Shown: positions 39,076 to 49,177, counted from the first letter of the stretch. The stretch: DNA of 64,000 nt from Croceicoccus bisphenolivorans (GCF_001634625.1 NZ_LRSE01000006.1:69715-133714), one strand, 5' to 3'. Made by a program: numbers and translations. Notes: generated by a model not told the origin, from the letters alone.

Positions 39076-42000
39076 TTAGCGGCGCAGGCGTTCGATCGCC
39101 TGTGCCAGCGCCACGTAGAGCTTGCCCATGTCGGAAGATAGCATCGTAACTGCCAACGTGTTGCCTTCGCGCGTCGCCAGCAGGTTACGCAGCATCGCCT
39201 CGAAGTCATGGATGTAGCGGTTGACGTGTTCGCGGAACTCGCTCTCGGTCTCGTAATGATCGACGATATGGCGGGCTTCGCCTGAATCCAGCAGGCGGAC
39301 TGCACGGCGCGTGAAGATGCCGCGCTCGCCCTTCAGGTACGCCTGCCACGCATTCTCGCTGACTTCGGCGGACAGCACCTTGTCGATGTCGATCGCAGTC
39401 GAATTGAGCGATTCGGTGATCTGCGACACGCGCTTGGCGAAATGTTCGTCGATGTCCTCTTCCGCGCGCTGGCGGGCAGCGACGATACGTGCCTCCAGAT
39501 GGCCGGTGATCTCGTCGACACGGCCCAGTTGTTCGTGCAGTTCGGCGGCGGCGCGGCGCGCGGCCTCGGTGGCTTTGCTGACGGTGGCGTCCAAGCCTTC
39601 CAGCGCATCGTGCGTGCTTTCGCGCAGGGCTTGCGTAACGACGATGCCGCTTTCCTTGGCGAGTTTCTCGGCGATGGAGCGCACGGCGTCGGACGACGTA
39701 CCCTCGATATTCGCCACGGCTTCGCGGCTCGCATCGGCAAGGCGGGCGATCGCGCCGTTCAGCGTCGCCTCGGCCGCACTTGCCATCATCTCGCTGTCGT
39801 TGCGGGCCTGCGACAGGGTTTCGCGCAAGTCGGCTAGTTGCTGCGAATGGGCCGAGCCGCGCTCCTGCAAGGTGTCGTGCAGCCCTTCCAGTTCCGCGAG
39901 TGCGGCCTTCGTCGTTTCGCGCGTGGTATCGACCGCGCGGCCAAGCTGGTCCCCGCGTTCACCGGCCTGTCCCAGCAGGTTGCGCATGGCCTCGATCCGG
40001 CTTTCGACGGTGTCCAGACGCCCTTCGGCCTCTGACAAGGCACCGGGAAGCGCCTCGCGGGTGTGGCGGGAGCTTGCCTCGATCAGTTCGAGCAGGCGCA
40101 CCGAGCTGTCGGTCAGTGCCATGATCGCGCCGTCGGTTCCCGATAGCGCCTCGCGGCTCGCCTCCAGCTTTTGCGAGAGGTTGCCGAGGCCGTTGACGAT
40201 CGCCTCTTCGGCAGCGCGGCTCTGGCTGGAAACATGGTCCATCCGATCGCCGTATTCGCCAAGGCGTGCGGCGATCTGTTCGGCATGGCGACCCAGCGAT
40301 TCGCTCGATTCGAGTTGGCGGCGGCGGCGTTCCTCAAAGTCGGTGTCGAACTGGGCAAGGAGGGCAGTGAGCCGTTCGGTAACTTCGTGGCCTGCCTTTT
40401 CGTGGCGATTGCGCCGCTCGTCCAGCTGACGGTCAAGCTCGGCCAGTTCGTCGGCATAGCCTTCGGCCAGTTCGCGACCGGCCTGACGGCTGTGGTTGCG
40501 GCGGCGCTCGATCTCGCTGTCCAGCGCGTCGAGCGCGGTGCGCAGGCTGTCGGACATGAGCGAGGCAGTCTCGCGGCCACGTTCGGCGCGGGTTTCGATC
40601 TCTTCGTCCAGCGACGTCAGCGCACCTGCGATAGCGCCGGTGACGGTGCGTCCGGTTTCCTCACCGCGCTGCGCCCGGGCGGCAAGCTCGTTGTCGAGCG
40701 AGGCGAGGGCGGAGGAAATGCGCGCGGCCAATGCGTGGCCTTGCTGTTCGCCGCGCTGCGAGCGTTCCTCGACCTGCCGGTCGAACTCGGCAAGGGCTTC
40801 GGCGACCTTGGCCACCATTTCGCGGGCCGTATCCTCACCATGCTGGGCGCGCCGCGAAATATCGCTGTCCAACCCTGCGAGGATCGCGGTGAGCCGCTCG
40901 GCCAGCATCCGGCCGCTCTCTTCGCTACGCTGCGCGCGATCATGGATGTCGCTGTCGAGGCTGGCGAATGTCGTCGCCAGTTCCTCGACCAGTGCACGAC
41001 TGGCCTGTGCACCGCGCACGCGGCGTGCCTCGATTTCGCTGTCGAGCCCTGCGACCAGTGCGCCCAGCCGTTCGGTCAACCCGCGGCCTGCGTCCTCGCT
41101 CTTGGCGACGCGCGCCTCGATCTCTGCGTCGAGCGTTTCGCCCTGGCGGCGCAAGTCGCTGTGCAGGCGGCTGATTTCTGCGGAAAGCGCCGCGATGCGG
41201 GTGCCGGCGGCGTCGAGCGCTTCGCCCGACCCGTTGTCGATCTGGGCAAAGAGGGCGCGGGCGTCATTCTCGATCCCCGCGATCCGGTCGCGCCAGCCGG
41301 AGACGGCCATCGTCTCGTCATCGCGCATCCGCGTGGACAAGTCGCTTGCCGCATTGTCCAGCGTAGCCAGCTGCTCGCGCAGCGACGACAGCGCGAAGCT
41401 TTCCGTTTCGGAGAGACGCGCGCGGGTCGTTTCCAGCAGACCTTCCAGCTCGTCAGCGCGAGAGCGGACAGCGGCCAGCGCCGCGATTTCCTGCTGGTCC
41501 ATGCGTTCACGCAGGGCTGCGCTTTCGGCATCCAGCGCGGCGAAACGGTCCTGCGCGATCTGGCCGAGGTGGTCGGCGGCGCTGGTGAAGTCGCCCAGTA
41601 CCTCGTTCACGCGTTCGCGCATCACATCGACTTTCAGCGAGCTTGCCTCACCCGCTTCACCGATACGGGCAAACCCTTCCGACAGACGCTCAAGCTGTGC
41701 GCTGGCCCCTTGGCCGGCCTGCCCGATGTTGTTGGTGAGATCGCGCGTCGCGTTGGTGACAACGGGAAGCTGCCCGCGCAGCTTTTCCATGTTGTCGAGC
41801 GCGGCAGAGCTGACCGTCTGCAGGCGGTCAACCCGTTCGGAATTGTCCGAAATCAGCGATTCGAGCTTCCCCGCACTTTCGCCGAGCCTTTCGCTGGCGA
41901 TACGTCCCAGTGCTTCAAGATCGCGTCCCTGTGCGATGATGAATTCGCGCGCGATGCTGAGTTCGGAGTTCACGTGGCTCAACCGGTCTTCCAGTGCCCG

Positions 42001-42387
42001 CGATTCCGTGCGCAGGCTGCTGGCAACGTCGGCAAAGCGCGAAGCTTCGACCCGGCTGTTGCGCATGGCTAGCATCCACAGCGCCACGACCAGCACGGCG
42101 GGCATCGACCATTGGGCCAGCAGACCGGTCCATTCGCTCGGCGTGGGGCGGGCCAGGATTTCGCCCTGACGTGCCCAGACGAAAAACGCTGTCCACGCGG
42201 CAAGCCCCAGCAGGCCGAGCACGGGCGTGATCCAGCCGAGATTGCGCCGCGTTTCCGGCTCCACCTCGTACCAGTCGTCCGCCTGTTCGCTATACTCTTC
42301 TGCAGGCGCAGTTTCCTGCGTCGTTTCCGTGAAAGTCTCGCTCTCGTCCTGCCCGCCGAAGGGCACGATATTCCGCCGTTTGGTCAT
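39076..42387 (-). CDS. Large membrane-anchored coiled-coil protein with tandem 29-residue repeats
   Basis: A 1103-residue protein starting MTKRRNIVPFGGQD. An acidic N-terminus (to about 45) is followed by two membrane helices, about 51-73 and 93-108, then roughly 950 residues that are almost entirely alpha-helical and coiled-coil, rich in Ala, Glu, Arg and Leu. Residues 408-697 are ten units of exactly 29 residues. The C-terminal 100 residues (YLKGERGIFTRRAVRLLDSGEARHI, MGKLYVALAQAIERL) look globular and may be a conserved domain. I do not recognise the family. The layout resembles structural or polarity scaffolds, but no function can be assigned. Chosen start is the ATG at 42387, 12 codons inside the frame. 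Confidence 0.8.
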   Translation of the reverse strand: MTKRRNIVPFGGQDESETFTETTQETAPAEEYSEQADDWYEVEPETRRNLGWITPVLGLLGLAAWTAFFVWARQGEILARPTPSEWTGLLAQWSMPAVLVVALWMLAMRNSRVEASRFADVASSLRTESRALEDRLSHVNSELSIAREFIIAQGRDLEALGRIASERLGESAGKLESLISDNSERVDRLQTVSSAALDNMEKLRGQLPVVTNATRDLTNNIGQAGQGASAQLERLSEGFARIGEAGEASSLKVDVMRERVNEVLGDFTSAADHLGQIAQDRFAALDAESAALRERMDQQEIAALAAVRSRADELEGLLETTRARLSETESFALSSLREQLATLDNAASDLSTRMRDDETMAVSGWRDRIAGIENDARALFAQIDNGSGEALDAAGTRIAALSAEISRLHSDLRRQGETLDAEIEARVAKSEDAGRGLTERLGALVAGLDSEIEARRVRGAQASRALVEELATTFASLDSDIHDRAQRSEESGRMLAERLTAILAGLDSDISRRAQHGEDTAREMVAKVAEALAEFDRQVEERSQRGEQQGHALAARISSALASLDNELAARAQRGEETGRTVTGAIAGALTSLDEEIETRAERGRETASLMSDSLRTALDALDSEIERRRNHSRQAGRELAEGYADELAELDRQLDERRNRHEKAGHEVTERLTALLAQFDTDFEERRRRQLESSESLGRHAEQIAARLGEYGDRMDHVSSQSRAAEEAIVNGLGNLSQKLEASREALSGTDGAIMALTDSSVRLLELIEASSRHTREALPGALSEAEGRLDTVESRIEAMRNLLGQAGERGDQLGRAVDTTRETTKAALAELEGLHDTLQERGSAHSQQLADLRETLSQARNDSEMMASAAEATLNGAIARLADASREAVANIEGTSSDAVRSIAEKLAKESGIVVTQALRESTHDALEGLDATVSKATEAARRAAAELHEQLGRVDEITGHLEARIVAARQRAEEDIDEHFAKRVSQITESLNSTAIDIDKVLSAEVSENAWQAYLKGERGIFTRRAVRLLDSGEARHIVDHYETESEFREHVNRYIHDFEAMLRNLLATREGNTLAVTMLSSDMGKLYVALAQAIERLRR
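40297..41166 (-). repeat. Ten tandem 87-bp units encoding 29-residue coiled-coil repeats
   Basis: The units begin at residues 408, 437, 466, 495, 524, 553, 582, 611, 640 and 669 of the protein. The consensus is roughly L-x-E-R-L-x-A-x-L-A-x-L-D-S-E-I-E-x-R-A followed by Q-R-G-E-x-x-G-R-x. Hydrophobic positions and the L-D-x-E-(I/L) core recur without any change in length over 870 bases, but the sequences have diverged clearly, so the array is old rather than a recent duplication. Confidence 0.88.
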
Positions 42388-42567
42388 GGTCTTATGCCTA
42401 ACACCGAATGAACCCGCGCGCACCCGGCAAATTCGCCGTTTTCCCCCGGCTCATCCACGGATTTCCGGGGGTTGTGCACCGATGTTCGAAGGCACCTTGC
42501 GTCCTTCTTCGCAGCGATCCATGAACCGCGACGTTACACACGAATTGGGCCGTCGCGGGATTGTGCG

Positions 42568-43809
42568 ATGGCAAAGGGGCACATCGGCTTGCGCATCGCC
42601 GTCCTGTCAATGCTGGAGCCGCTGGCCGTGGACGGCTTGCTCACGCGGGCGGGGCTGCGCGTGAATGGCGATACTGTCGTCGAACAGCAGCTGGAACTGG
42701 CACTGGCCGCCGGGGCGAAGCGCCTGCTCATCCTTGCCGACAGGCGCACGATCGGGCTGGACGATCTGGTGGCCGAAGCGAGCGAAGGCGGGCTTGACGT
42801 GCGCGTTGTCGCCGACGCGCCGGGCTTGTGTTCGGAAGTGACGGCAGCGGACGATCTCCTCGTCATCGGCGATGCGCTGGTGGCCGATCCCGTTCTCGCC
42901 CTGCCGATGCTGGCGTCGAGCGGCGTTGTCACCGTGCCTATCGAACAGGGGCTTGCAGCAGGGTTCGAACGCATCGACGCCGAGAATGCGTGGGGCGGCA
43001 TACTCGTAATTCCCGGTGCCTTGGCGGAACGATTGCGCCAGTTGCCTCGCGACTGCGACGTCGCATCGTCGCTGCTGCGCATCGCGCTGATGGCGGGGGT
43101 TTCGGTGCGTCCGGTCGATGCCGGCGCCATCGAGCAAATGCGCTGGGCCATCGTGCGGAACGAAGCCGACGTGCAGGCCATCGAAGCCCATCGCCTCCGC
43201 CTCAGTCTTGCTGAGGCAAGGGGGCGCACGCCCGGTCGCGCCCTGGCTGGTTTCCTCGTGGCGCGTTTCGGCAACCGGTTGTTCGAGGCGGACCGTTCGC
43301 CCGCGCTGGTCTGGTGGGCTGCGCTCGTGCCCGTGGCCGCGGCGATGGGGTTGGCGGCCTTTGCCATATTCGGGGCGGCTTTCTTCTGCCTTGCACTCAG
43401 CTGGCTGATGGTCCGCTCCGCAATGATCCTCGATGCGGCGGAACGGCAGGGGAAGATATCCTCCGCATTGCCGGACCGTCGGCCGATGCTGGCGCTTCTG
43501 GGTATCGATATCCTGTTGTTCGTAGTGCTCGGCCTGGCCCTGACAGGGTGGACGGAGGAGGGAACCACAGCATGGCTGACGCCATGGTGCGTGGCGCTGG
43601 TCTTCGTTTGTCTGGCGCGGCTTGGCGCTGTTTCTTACCCGATTCTCCGGGCTCGCCCCTATTTCGAAGACCGTTTCTCCCAGGCGATTGTGCTGCAATT
43701 TGCCCTATTAGGGGACGGTTTGGCGGCAATTGCCATGCTTGCGGTCATGATCGTCATGTTAATCTGGACGGGCAAGCTGACATTGGGCACGCTCGCTGGC
43801 GGAAACTAA
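42568..43809 (+). CDS. Membrane protein with degenerate nucleotidyltransferase-like N-terminal half
   Basis: A 413-residue protein. Residues about 10-215 form a soluble alpha/beta domain with LELALAAGAKRLLILAD and DDLLVIGDALVADP, spaced like a nucleotidyltransferase fold but without the G-x-G-T-R loop. Residues about 245-405 contain five or so membrane helices. The architecture parallels the CDP-alcohol phosphotransferase at 2968, yet the DxxDGxxAR motif is absent (the equivalent region reads MILDAAERQGKIS). I would call it a catalytically dead or divergent relative at best. ATG at 42568 is chosen over upstream in-frame starts. Confidence 0.6.
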   Translation: MAKGHIGLRIAVLSMLEPLAVDGLLTRAGLRVNGDTVVEQQLELALAAGAKRLLILADRRTIGLDDLVAEASEGGLDVRVVADAPGLCSEVTAADDLLVIGDALVADPVLALPMLASSGVVTVPIEQGLAAGFERIDAENAWGGILVIPGALAERLRQLPRDCDVASSLLRIALMAGVSVRPVDAGAIEQMRWAIVRNEADVQAIEAHRLRLSLAEARGRTPGRALAGFLVARFGNRLFEADRSPALVWWAALVPVAAAMGLAAFAIFGAAFFCLALSWLMVRSAMILDAAERQGKISSALPDRRPMLALLGIDILLFVVLGLALTGWTEEGTTAWLTPWCVALVFVCLARLGAVSYPILRARPYFEDRFSQAIVLQFALLGDGLAAIAMLAVMIVMLIWTGKLTLGTLAGGN

Positions 43810-43844
43810 CGCGCCTTTAACCATAGGGCGCTAGTTTGGTGATC

Positions 43845-44807
43845 ATGGGCGAACTCGAAAAGGCAACTGGCCTACAATCAATCATGCGCGTCGAACTGAA
43901 GCGCGGGGACCGGGTGTTGAGCGCGCGGGGGGTAGTCCTGCGCCAGCTGATCGCCACGGAAGACCGCTCGATGTTCTCCGACGCCATCGTCGCGCGGGTG
44001 CGTGCCATGGCAGAGGATATGGCACGGCAAGTCGGCTTCAAACTGGCGCAGGCCGCCGGTGAGAAGGATCCGCGCGTATGGGCTGAATCGATAACGGAGC
44101 CCCTTTCCGGCGCGCTGATCGACGAACCGGTCATCGTGGATCACCTCCACGCGGTGGCGCTGGAATGGCAGCTTACCGAATCGATGCAGCGTCGCGCAGG
44201 GGTGGATCCTTCGCTGTCGCCGCTGCTGCAGGCGTTGATCGGGGCTGATGATCCGACGAGTTCGGCACTGGCGATGGATCTTCTGACATCGCAGGCCGCC
44301 TTTGCCCGCCATCAGCAGAGGATGAGCCTGCCGGTTGTCGAGCTGCCGGCAGAGGTTCTGCACGCATTGCTTGAAACGCTGCGTCATGCAGTGGCCGGCG
44401 ATCTTGCCTACGAGGCACATGCACGAAACACCGAGCACGCGATCCGCGAGGAATACGACGAATCGCAGTGCCGCATCTCGCTGGCAAACCGGCTGGTGAC
44501 GGCACTGGGTGCAGGGGCTTTTGCGGCGCTTTCGATCACGCATGCTGGTGTGGCCGTGTTTCTCTCCGCGCTGGCTTCGGCCACGAGTGACGACCGCGAT
44601 ACGGTTGCGGTCGCGACGAGTGAAAGCCAGCTTGCCCGCCTTGCCTTGTCGCTGCGAGCCGCCGGTCTTTCGAACGCCGAGATCGAGCGTGAATTCTACG
44701 CGATCCATCCCGATATCACGCTGCCCGATGGTTTCGGGCGGCTTCATGGCAACGATGCGCGGGCCCTGCTGACAGGGCAGGGTGCAGGCGGCGATGGCAG
44801 GGGCTGA
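43845..44807 (+). CDS. Conserved-looking helical protein of unknown function
   Basis: A 320-residue, mostly alpha-helical soluble protein with many Ala and Leu and no membrane segment of clear strength. There is LVTALGAGAFAALSITHAGVAVFLSALA near residue 220, which is moderately hydrophobic. It resembles alphaproteobacterial repeat proteins near histidine kinases, but I cannot name the family. Its end overlaps the kinase start region, which suggests co-expression with that sensor. Start ATG 43845; TTG 43836 possible. Confidence 0.7.
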   Translation: MGELEKATGLQSIMRVELKRGDRVLSARGVVLRQLIATEDRSMFSDAIVARVRAMAEDMARQVGFKLAQAAGEKDPRVWAESITEPLSGALIDEPVIVDHLHAVALEWQLTESMQRRAGVDPSLSPLLQALIGADDPTSSALAMDLLTSQAAFARHQQRMSLPVVELPAEVLHALLETLRHAVAGDLAYEAHARNTEHAIREEYDESQCRISLANRLVTALGAGAFAALSITHAGVAVFLSALASATSDDRDTVAVATSESQLARLALSLRAAGLSNAEIEREFYAIHPDITLPDGFGRLHGNDARALLTGQGAGGDGRG

Positions 44808-46137
44808 TACCCTACGCGATGATGCGGCGATCAAGCCGCTGGTCGCGCGCAGCGATGCCGCCGATCGCCTCGTTTCGGCCGACGGGCCGCTTGCCGACAT
44901 GCAGATTGCCTGCGGGGGCGAGATTCCCGGCCTGATAGCTGCACCCGAACTGCTCGAACTGGTGCGAAAGTCGCGCAGTTTCGGGATGCGGTTGGGCCGC
45001 CCCGTCGTCATGCATAGCGCCGACGGCAAGCTGGAGGGATGGGTAGAGGTAGAGCCGGACGAAGAGGGCTGCTCCATCCGCCTGTCCGACTGGCATCACA
45101 GCGAACGCGCGGGGACGAACGCCAATGGCGAGGAAACCCGCATCGCGATCGAGAACCTGCTGGCCGAAGGCGTGGTCTGGCTGGACGAGGGACAGCGGAT
45201 CATCGCGCTTGAAAGCCAGGCGGGCGATCTTGCGGCACTGGTAAAGCGTGCCCGCGCGCTGCGCGGCGATCACTGGACGCGGTTGTTCGATTTTGAAAGC
45301 GATAGCACGCAGAAACCGGCAATCTGGCAGGCACGCAGCGGGATGAGTGTCCGTGTCGAAGGTTCGGCGCGTGCGTGGCACCTGCTTTTGACGACGGCCA
45401 ATGTCGGCTTCCAGATCCTTTTGCGTCCGGAAGGCGATGTCGGGCAGGATGGTGGCGATGCAGACCTGCTGCCGCCCAACCTGCTGCGCGATGAACTGGC
45501 GCCGGCACTGCACGATCCGATCCGCCGGATCATCCGGCAGGCAGAGGCCATTCGCGACCGTCTGGCAGGGCCGCTACCGGGTGAATATCGCGACTATGCC
45601 GTCGATATCGTGCGCGCGGGCAAGCACTTGCGCGAACTGGCCGACGAGCTTGGCGATGCCGAAGCGATCGAACATGGCACGATCGAAATCACCGCCGAGC
45701 CGATTCGAGTTGCCGAATCGATCGAGTCAGCCTGCCGCCTGCTGCAGGTGCGTGCCGATGCTCGCGAAATCGCGTTCACCATGCCGCAGGAAGATGCGAT
45801 CGCCATGGCGGATCGCCGGCGCGCCTTGCAAATCCTGCTCAATATCATCGGTAATGCCATCGACTACGGACCTGCGGGCGGAAAGATAACCATCGGCCTG
45901 GTTCATGAAGGCAAGGCGGTAACGATCACCGTCGATGACGAGGGTGAGGGACTGTCGGCAGAAGACCGCATCCGGATGTTCGACAAGTTCGAACGGCTCG
46001 GCAGGTCGGGTGACAGTGGATCGGGGCTAGGCCTCTATATCGCGCTGATGCTGTCGCGCGCGATGGGCGGAACAGTCGAAGCACAGGCAGCGCCGGGCGG
46101 CGGAAACCGCTTCGCCATAATACTACCCGCCGCCTGA
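44794..46137 (+). CDS. Soluble sensor histidine kinase
   Basis: A 447-residue protein without membrane segments. The C-terminal HATPase domain is complete: N box LLNIIGNAIDYG (N354), G1 DDEGEGL (381-387), F box FDKFERLG and G2 GSGLGLYI (409-416). The phospho-acceptor is probably His240 in ELAPALHDPIRRI, a weak match to the usual H box. Residues about 40-210 would be a PAS-like sensor region, not confirmed. No response regulator lies next to it. ATG 44794 is inside the previous gene's end; GTG 44782 also possible. Confidence 0.85.
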   Translation: MAGADTLRDDAAIKPLVARSDAADRLVSADGPLADMQIACGGEIPGLIAAPELLELVRKSRSFGMRLGRPVVMHSADGKLEGWVEVEPDEEGCSIRLSDWHHSERAGTNANGEETRIAIENLLAEGVVWLDEGQRIIALESQAGDLAALVKRARALRGDHWTRLFDFESDSTQKPAIWQARSGMSVRVEGSARAWHLLLTTANVGFQILLRPEGDVGQDGGDADLLPPNLLRDELAPALHDPIRRIIRQAEAIRDRLAGPLPGEYRDYAVDIVRAGKHLRELADELGDAEAIEHGTIEITAEPIRVAESIESACRLLQVRADAREIAFTMPQEDAIAMADRRRALQILLNIIGNAIDYGPAGGKITIGLVHEGKAVTITVDDEGEGLSAEDRIRMFDKFERLGRSGDSGSGLGLYIALMLSRAMGGTVEAQAAPGGGNRFAIILPAA

Positions 46138-46141
46138 TCCC

Positions 46142-46345
46142 CTAGCGGTCTTTGCGGCCGTTGCGGGTAAGCCAGACGAGAACGGCACCCACCGCTGCCG
46201 TGGCGAGGCCATAGCCGGTCCATTCCCGCTGATCGAGCATGAAGCTTTCGGCCGGTCACATGACCAGTCCCGCACCCTGCAGCGTCCACAGGACGCCGGA
46301 TAGAACAAGGGCGACACCGAAAATCTTGAAAAGGAGCCTCGGCAT
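46142..46345 (-). pseudogene. Small membrane protein interrupted by an in-frame TGA at codon 30
   Basis: The ATG at 46345 opens MPRLLFKIFGVALVLSGVLW and stops with TGA (46256-46258) after TLQGAGLVM. The same frame then runs PAESFMLDQREWTGYGLATA and ends with TAG at 46142. The pattern, helix, LQG-x-GL, W-PAESFM, second helix, R-rich end, is that of a widespread small two-helix protein, and the position of the stop fits a Trp codon (TGG to TGA). It follows gltA by 27 bases. It is either an inactivated gene, a sequencing error, or a read-through case. Confidence 0.72.
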
Positions 46346-46372
46346 CGCCCTTTTTGTCCTTTCGCCTGGCTA

Positions 46373-47674
46373 TCAGCGCTGGCCGAGCGGCACGTAGTCG
46401 CGCTGAGTCGGACCGGTGTAGAGCTGACGCGGACGGCCGATGCGCTGGGCGGGATCGGAGATCATCTCGTTCCACTGCGCCACCCAGCCGACGGTGCGGG
46501 CAAGGGCGAACAGCGCGGTGAACATCGTGGTCGGGAAGCCGATCGCCGACAGGATGACGCCTGAGTAGAAGTCGACGTTGGGGAACAGCTTCTTCTCGAT
46601 GAAGTATTCGTCGTTCAACGCCATTTCTTCAAGCCGCAAGGCGGTTTCGAAGACAGGATCGGTGACCTTCAGCGCGTCGAACACCTCGCGTACGGTCTTC
46701 TGCATGACCGTGGCGCGCGGATCGTAGTTCTTGTAGACGCGGTGGCCGAAGCCCATCAGGCGGAACGGGTCGTCCTTGTTCTTCGCACGTTCGATGTAGT
46801 GCGGGATCTTGTCGGGCGTGCCGATTTCCTGAAGCATGTTCAGGGCCGCCTCGTTCGCGCCGCCGTGTGCCGGGCCCCACAGGCAGGCGATGCCGGCCGC
46901 GATGCAGGCGAACGGGTTCGCGCCCGACGAACCGGCCAGACGCACGGTCGAGGTCGAAGCGTTCTGTTCGTGGTCCGCGTGAAGGACGAAGATGCGGTCC
47001 ATCGCCTTTTCGACAGCCGGAATCACCTCGTATTCTTCCGCCGGCACGCCGAACGTCATGCGCAGGAAGTTGCCGGTGTAGCTGAGCGAATTGTCCGGAT
47101 AGAGGAACGGCTGACCGATCGAGTACTTGTAGGCCATTGCCGCAATCGTCGGCATTTTCGCGATCAGGCGGTGCGAGCTGATCTTGCGGTGTTCCGGATC
47201 GGAAATGTCCGTGCTGTCGTGATAGAACGCCGACAAGGCGCCGACCACGCCGCACATGATGGCCATCGGGTGGGCGTCGCGGCGGAAACCCTGGTAGAAG
47301 CCGCGCAGCTGGTCATGCAGCATGGTGTGGCGGCTGATGGTGTAGGTGAAGTTGTCATATTCGTCCGCGCTGGGCAGTTCGCCGTTCAGCAGCAGGTAGG
47401 CGACTTCCATGAAGCTGGAGCTTTCAGCCAGCTGGCCAATGGGATAGCCGCGGTGCAGCAGTACGCCTTCTTCGCCATCGATGTAGGTCAGGCCCGAATC
47501 GCAGCTGCCCGTGGACGTAAAGCCGGGATCGTAGGTGAACATCCCGGTCTTGCCGTAGAGCTTGCCGATGTCGATGACATCGGGACCGATGGTGCCGCTT
47601 TTGACTGGAAATTCGTAATCGCCGCCGTCGACTTTCAGATGGGCCATGTTATCCGCCACTTCGGTTCCCTCCAT
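46373..47674 (-). CDS. gltA: Citrate synthase
   Basis: A 433-residue type II (hexameric-type) citrate synthase. Catalytic His and Asp are seen in [29 protein letters not shown] and PNVDFYSGV. It condenses acetyl-CoA and oxaloacetate in the citric acid cycle. The start ATG directly follows the gltX TGA without a gap, so both are one transcription unit. Confidence 0.97.
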   Translation of the reverse strand: MEGTEVADNMAHLKVDGGDYEFPVKSGTIGPDVIDIGKLYGKTGMFTYDPGFTSTGSCDSGLTYIDGEEGVLLHRGYPIGQLAESSSFMEVAYLLLNGELPSADEYDNFTYTISRHTMLHDQLRGFYQGFRRDAHPMAIMCGVVGALSAFYHDSTDISDPEHRKISSHRLIAKMPTIAAMAYKYSIGQPFLYPDNSLSYTGNFLRMTFGVPAEEYEVIPAVEKAMDRIFVLHADHEQNASTSTVRLAGSSGANPFACIAAGIACLWGPAHGGANEAALNMLQEIGTPDKIPHYIERAKNKDDPFRLMGFGHRVYKNYDPRATVMQKTVREVFDALKVTDPVFETALRLEEMALNDEYFIEKKLFPNVDFYSGVILSAIGFPTTMFTALFALARTVGWVAQWNEMISDPAQRIGRPRQLYTGPTQRDYVPLGQR

Positions 47675-49177
47675 TCAAGGATTGGTAATCGCGCCGTCTT
47701 TTGCGGGTACGCAATCAGCCTGCGCGTCGATACGCGCGAGGCTTTCGTCACGTCCCAACAGAACGAGCACATCGAAAATTCCAGGCGACGTTGCCTGGCC
47801 GGTGAGTGCCGCGCGTAGCGGCTGTGCAAGCTTGCCCAGACCGAGACCCCGTTGCTCGGCCATGGCTTTCAGACTGGTTTCCAGCGGCTCGCTAGTCCAA
47901 TCCGAACAGAGTTTCAACTGTACTGATATATCTGCCAGAAGCTGGCGCGAATCTTCGGTCAGAAGTGCCTGTGCCTTCTCGTCCAGCGGCAGCGGCCGCT
48001 TGCGGAAAAGGAACAGCGAACCTTCGGCAAGTTCATCGAGGTTCTTTGCCCGCGCCTTGAGCGACGGCATCGCCTGGGCCAACAGGCCATGATCGCGTTC
48101 CGCGTCGAATGCAGGTTCGAGAGCGGCGATGCGCGAGGCAGCAAGGTTGGCGAGCCGCTCGTCATCGGCCTCCCGCATGTAGAGGCCGTTCATGTTCGCC
48201 AGCTTCTTGAAATCGAAACGCGACGGGCTTTTGCCCACTGCCGGAAGGTCGAAGAACGCGATCGCTTCCTCGCGGGTGAACTGTTCCTGATCGCCGTGGC
48301 CCCAGCCCAGACGCAGCAGGTAATTGTCCACCGCTTCGGGCAGGAGTCCCAGTTCGTCGCGATAGGCATCGACGCCCATCGCACCATGGCGCTTCGACAG
48401 CTTTGCGCCATCGGCACCGTGAATCAGTGGGATATGCGCATAGACCGGCAGATCCCAGCCGCCCTCGATTTCCTGCATCGCGCGATAGATCGGCAACTGG
48501 CGGAAGGCGTTGTTCAGGTGGTCGTCACCGCGGATGACATGAGTGACGCCCATGTCGTGATCGTCGACGACGACGGCCAGCATGTAGGTCGGCGTGCCAT
48601 CCGAACGAAGCAGGATGTAGTCGTCGATCTCGACGTTCTTCACCTTCACCGAACCCTGCACCGCGTCCTCGATCACGGTCTCGCCGCTGGTCGGGGTTTT
48701 CAGCCGGACGACGAACGGCGCGCCTTCGGGAGCTTCGGAAGGATCGCGATCGCGCCAGCGACCGTCGTAACGCATTGGCTGTTTGTTCGCGCGCTGCTGC
48801 GCCCGCATTTCCTCCAGTTCCTCCGCCGTGGCGAAGCACTTGTAGGCATGGCCTGCGGCAAGCAGCTTGTTGGCGACTTCGGCATGGCGGTCCGCGCGGT
48901 GGGACTGGAAGACCGGCGCATCGTCGTAATCGAGGCCAAGCCAGTCGAGCCCGTCGAGAATCGCATCGATCGCCGCTTCGGTGGAGCGGGCGCGATCGGT
49001 GTCCTCGATCCTCAGCAGCGCCTTGCCGCCGTGATGGCGGGCGAAGAGCCAGTTGAACAACGCCGTACGAGCGCCGCCGATGTGCAGGAATCCGGTTGGT
49101 GAGGGTGCGAAACGCGTGACAACCGGCTGCCGGGCGCTTTCCGCACCGTTGCCAATTGCTGCCGAACCGCTTGCCAT
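47675..49177 (-). CDS. gltX: Glutamate--tRNA ligase
   Basis: A 500-residue class I synthetase. The HIGH motif lies in [18 protein letters not shown] and the KMSKS equivalent is [12 protein letters not shown]. It charges tRNA-Glu. I prefer the ATG at 49177 (MASGSAAIG) because the longer frame to 49231 leaves only three bases before the divergent comEC ATG, with no room for a promoter. Confidence 0.96.
   Translation of the reverse strand: MASGSAAIGNGAESARQPVVTRFAPSPTGFLHIGGARTALFNWLFARHHGGKALLRIEDTDRARSTEAAIDAILDGLDWLGLDYDDAPVFQSHRADRHAEVANKLLAAGHAYKCFATAEELEEMRAQQRANKQPMRYDGRWRDRDPSEAPEGAPFVVRLKTPTSGETVIEDAVQGSVKVKNVEIDDYILLRSDGTPTYMLAVVVDDHDMGVTHVIRGDDHLNNAFRQLPIYRAMQEIEGGWDLPVYAHIPLIHGADGAKLSKRHGAMGVDAYRDELGLLPEAVDNYLLRLGWGHGDQEQFTREEAIAFFDLPAVGKSPSRFDFKKLANMNGLYMREADDERLANLAASRIAALEPAFDAERDHGLLAQAMPSLKARAKNLDELAEGSLFLFRKRPLPLDEKAQALLTEDSRQLLADISVQLKLCSDWTSEPLETSLKAMAEQRGLGLGKLAQPLRAALTGQATSPGIFDVLVLLGRDESLARIDAQADCVPAKDGAITNP

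Noticed and set aside
40171-42169. Two very long plus-strand open frames (633 and 557 codons) opposite the coiled-coil gene
   Set aside because: They are mirror frames of a repetitive GC-rich gene; composition is Arg/Ala/Ser-rich without domains, and the minus-strand protein has clear membrane helices and repeats.
46256-46258. TGA as a selenocysteine codon
   Set aside because: No SECIS-like hairpin is evident after it and the family pattern has Trp, not Cys, at this place.
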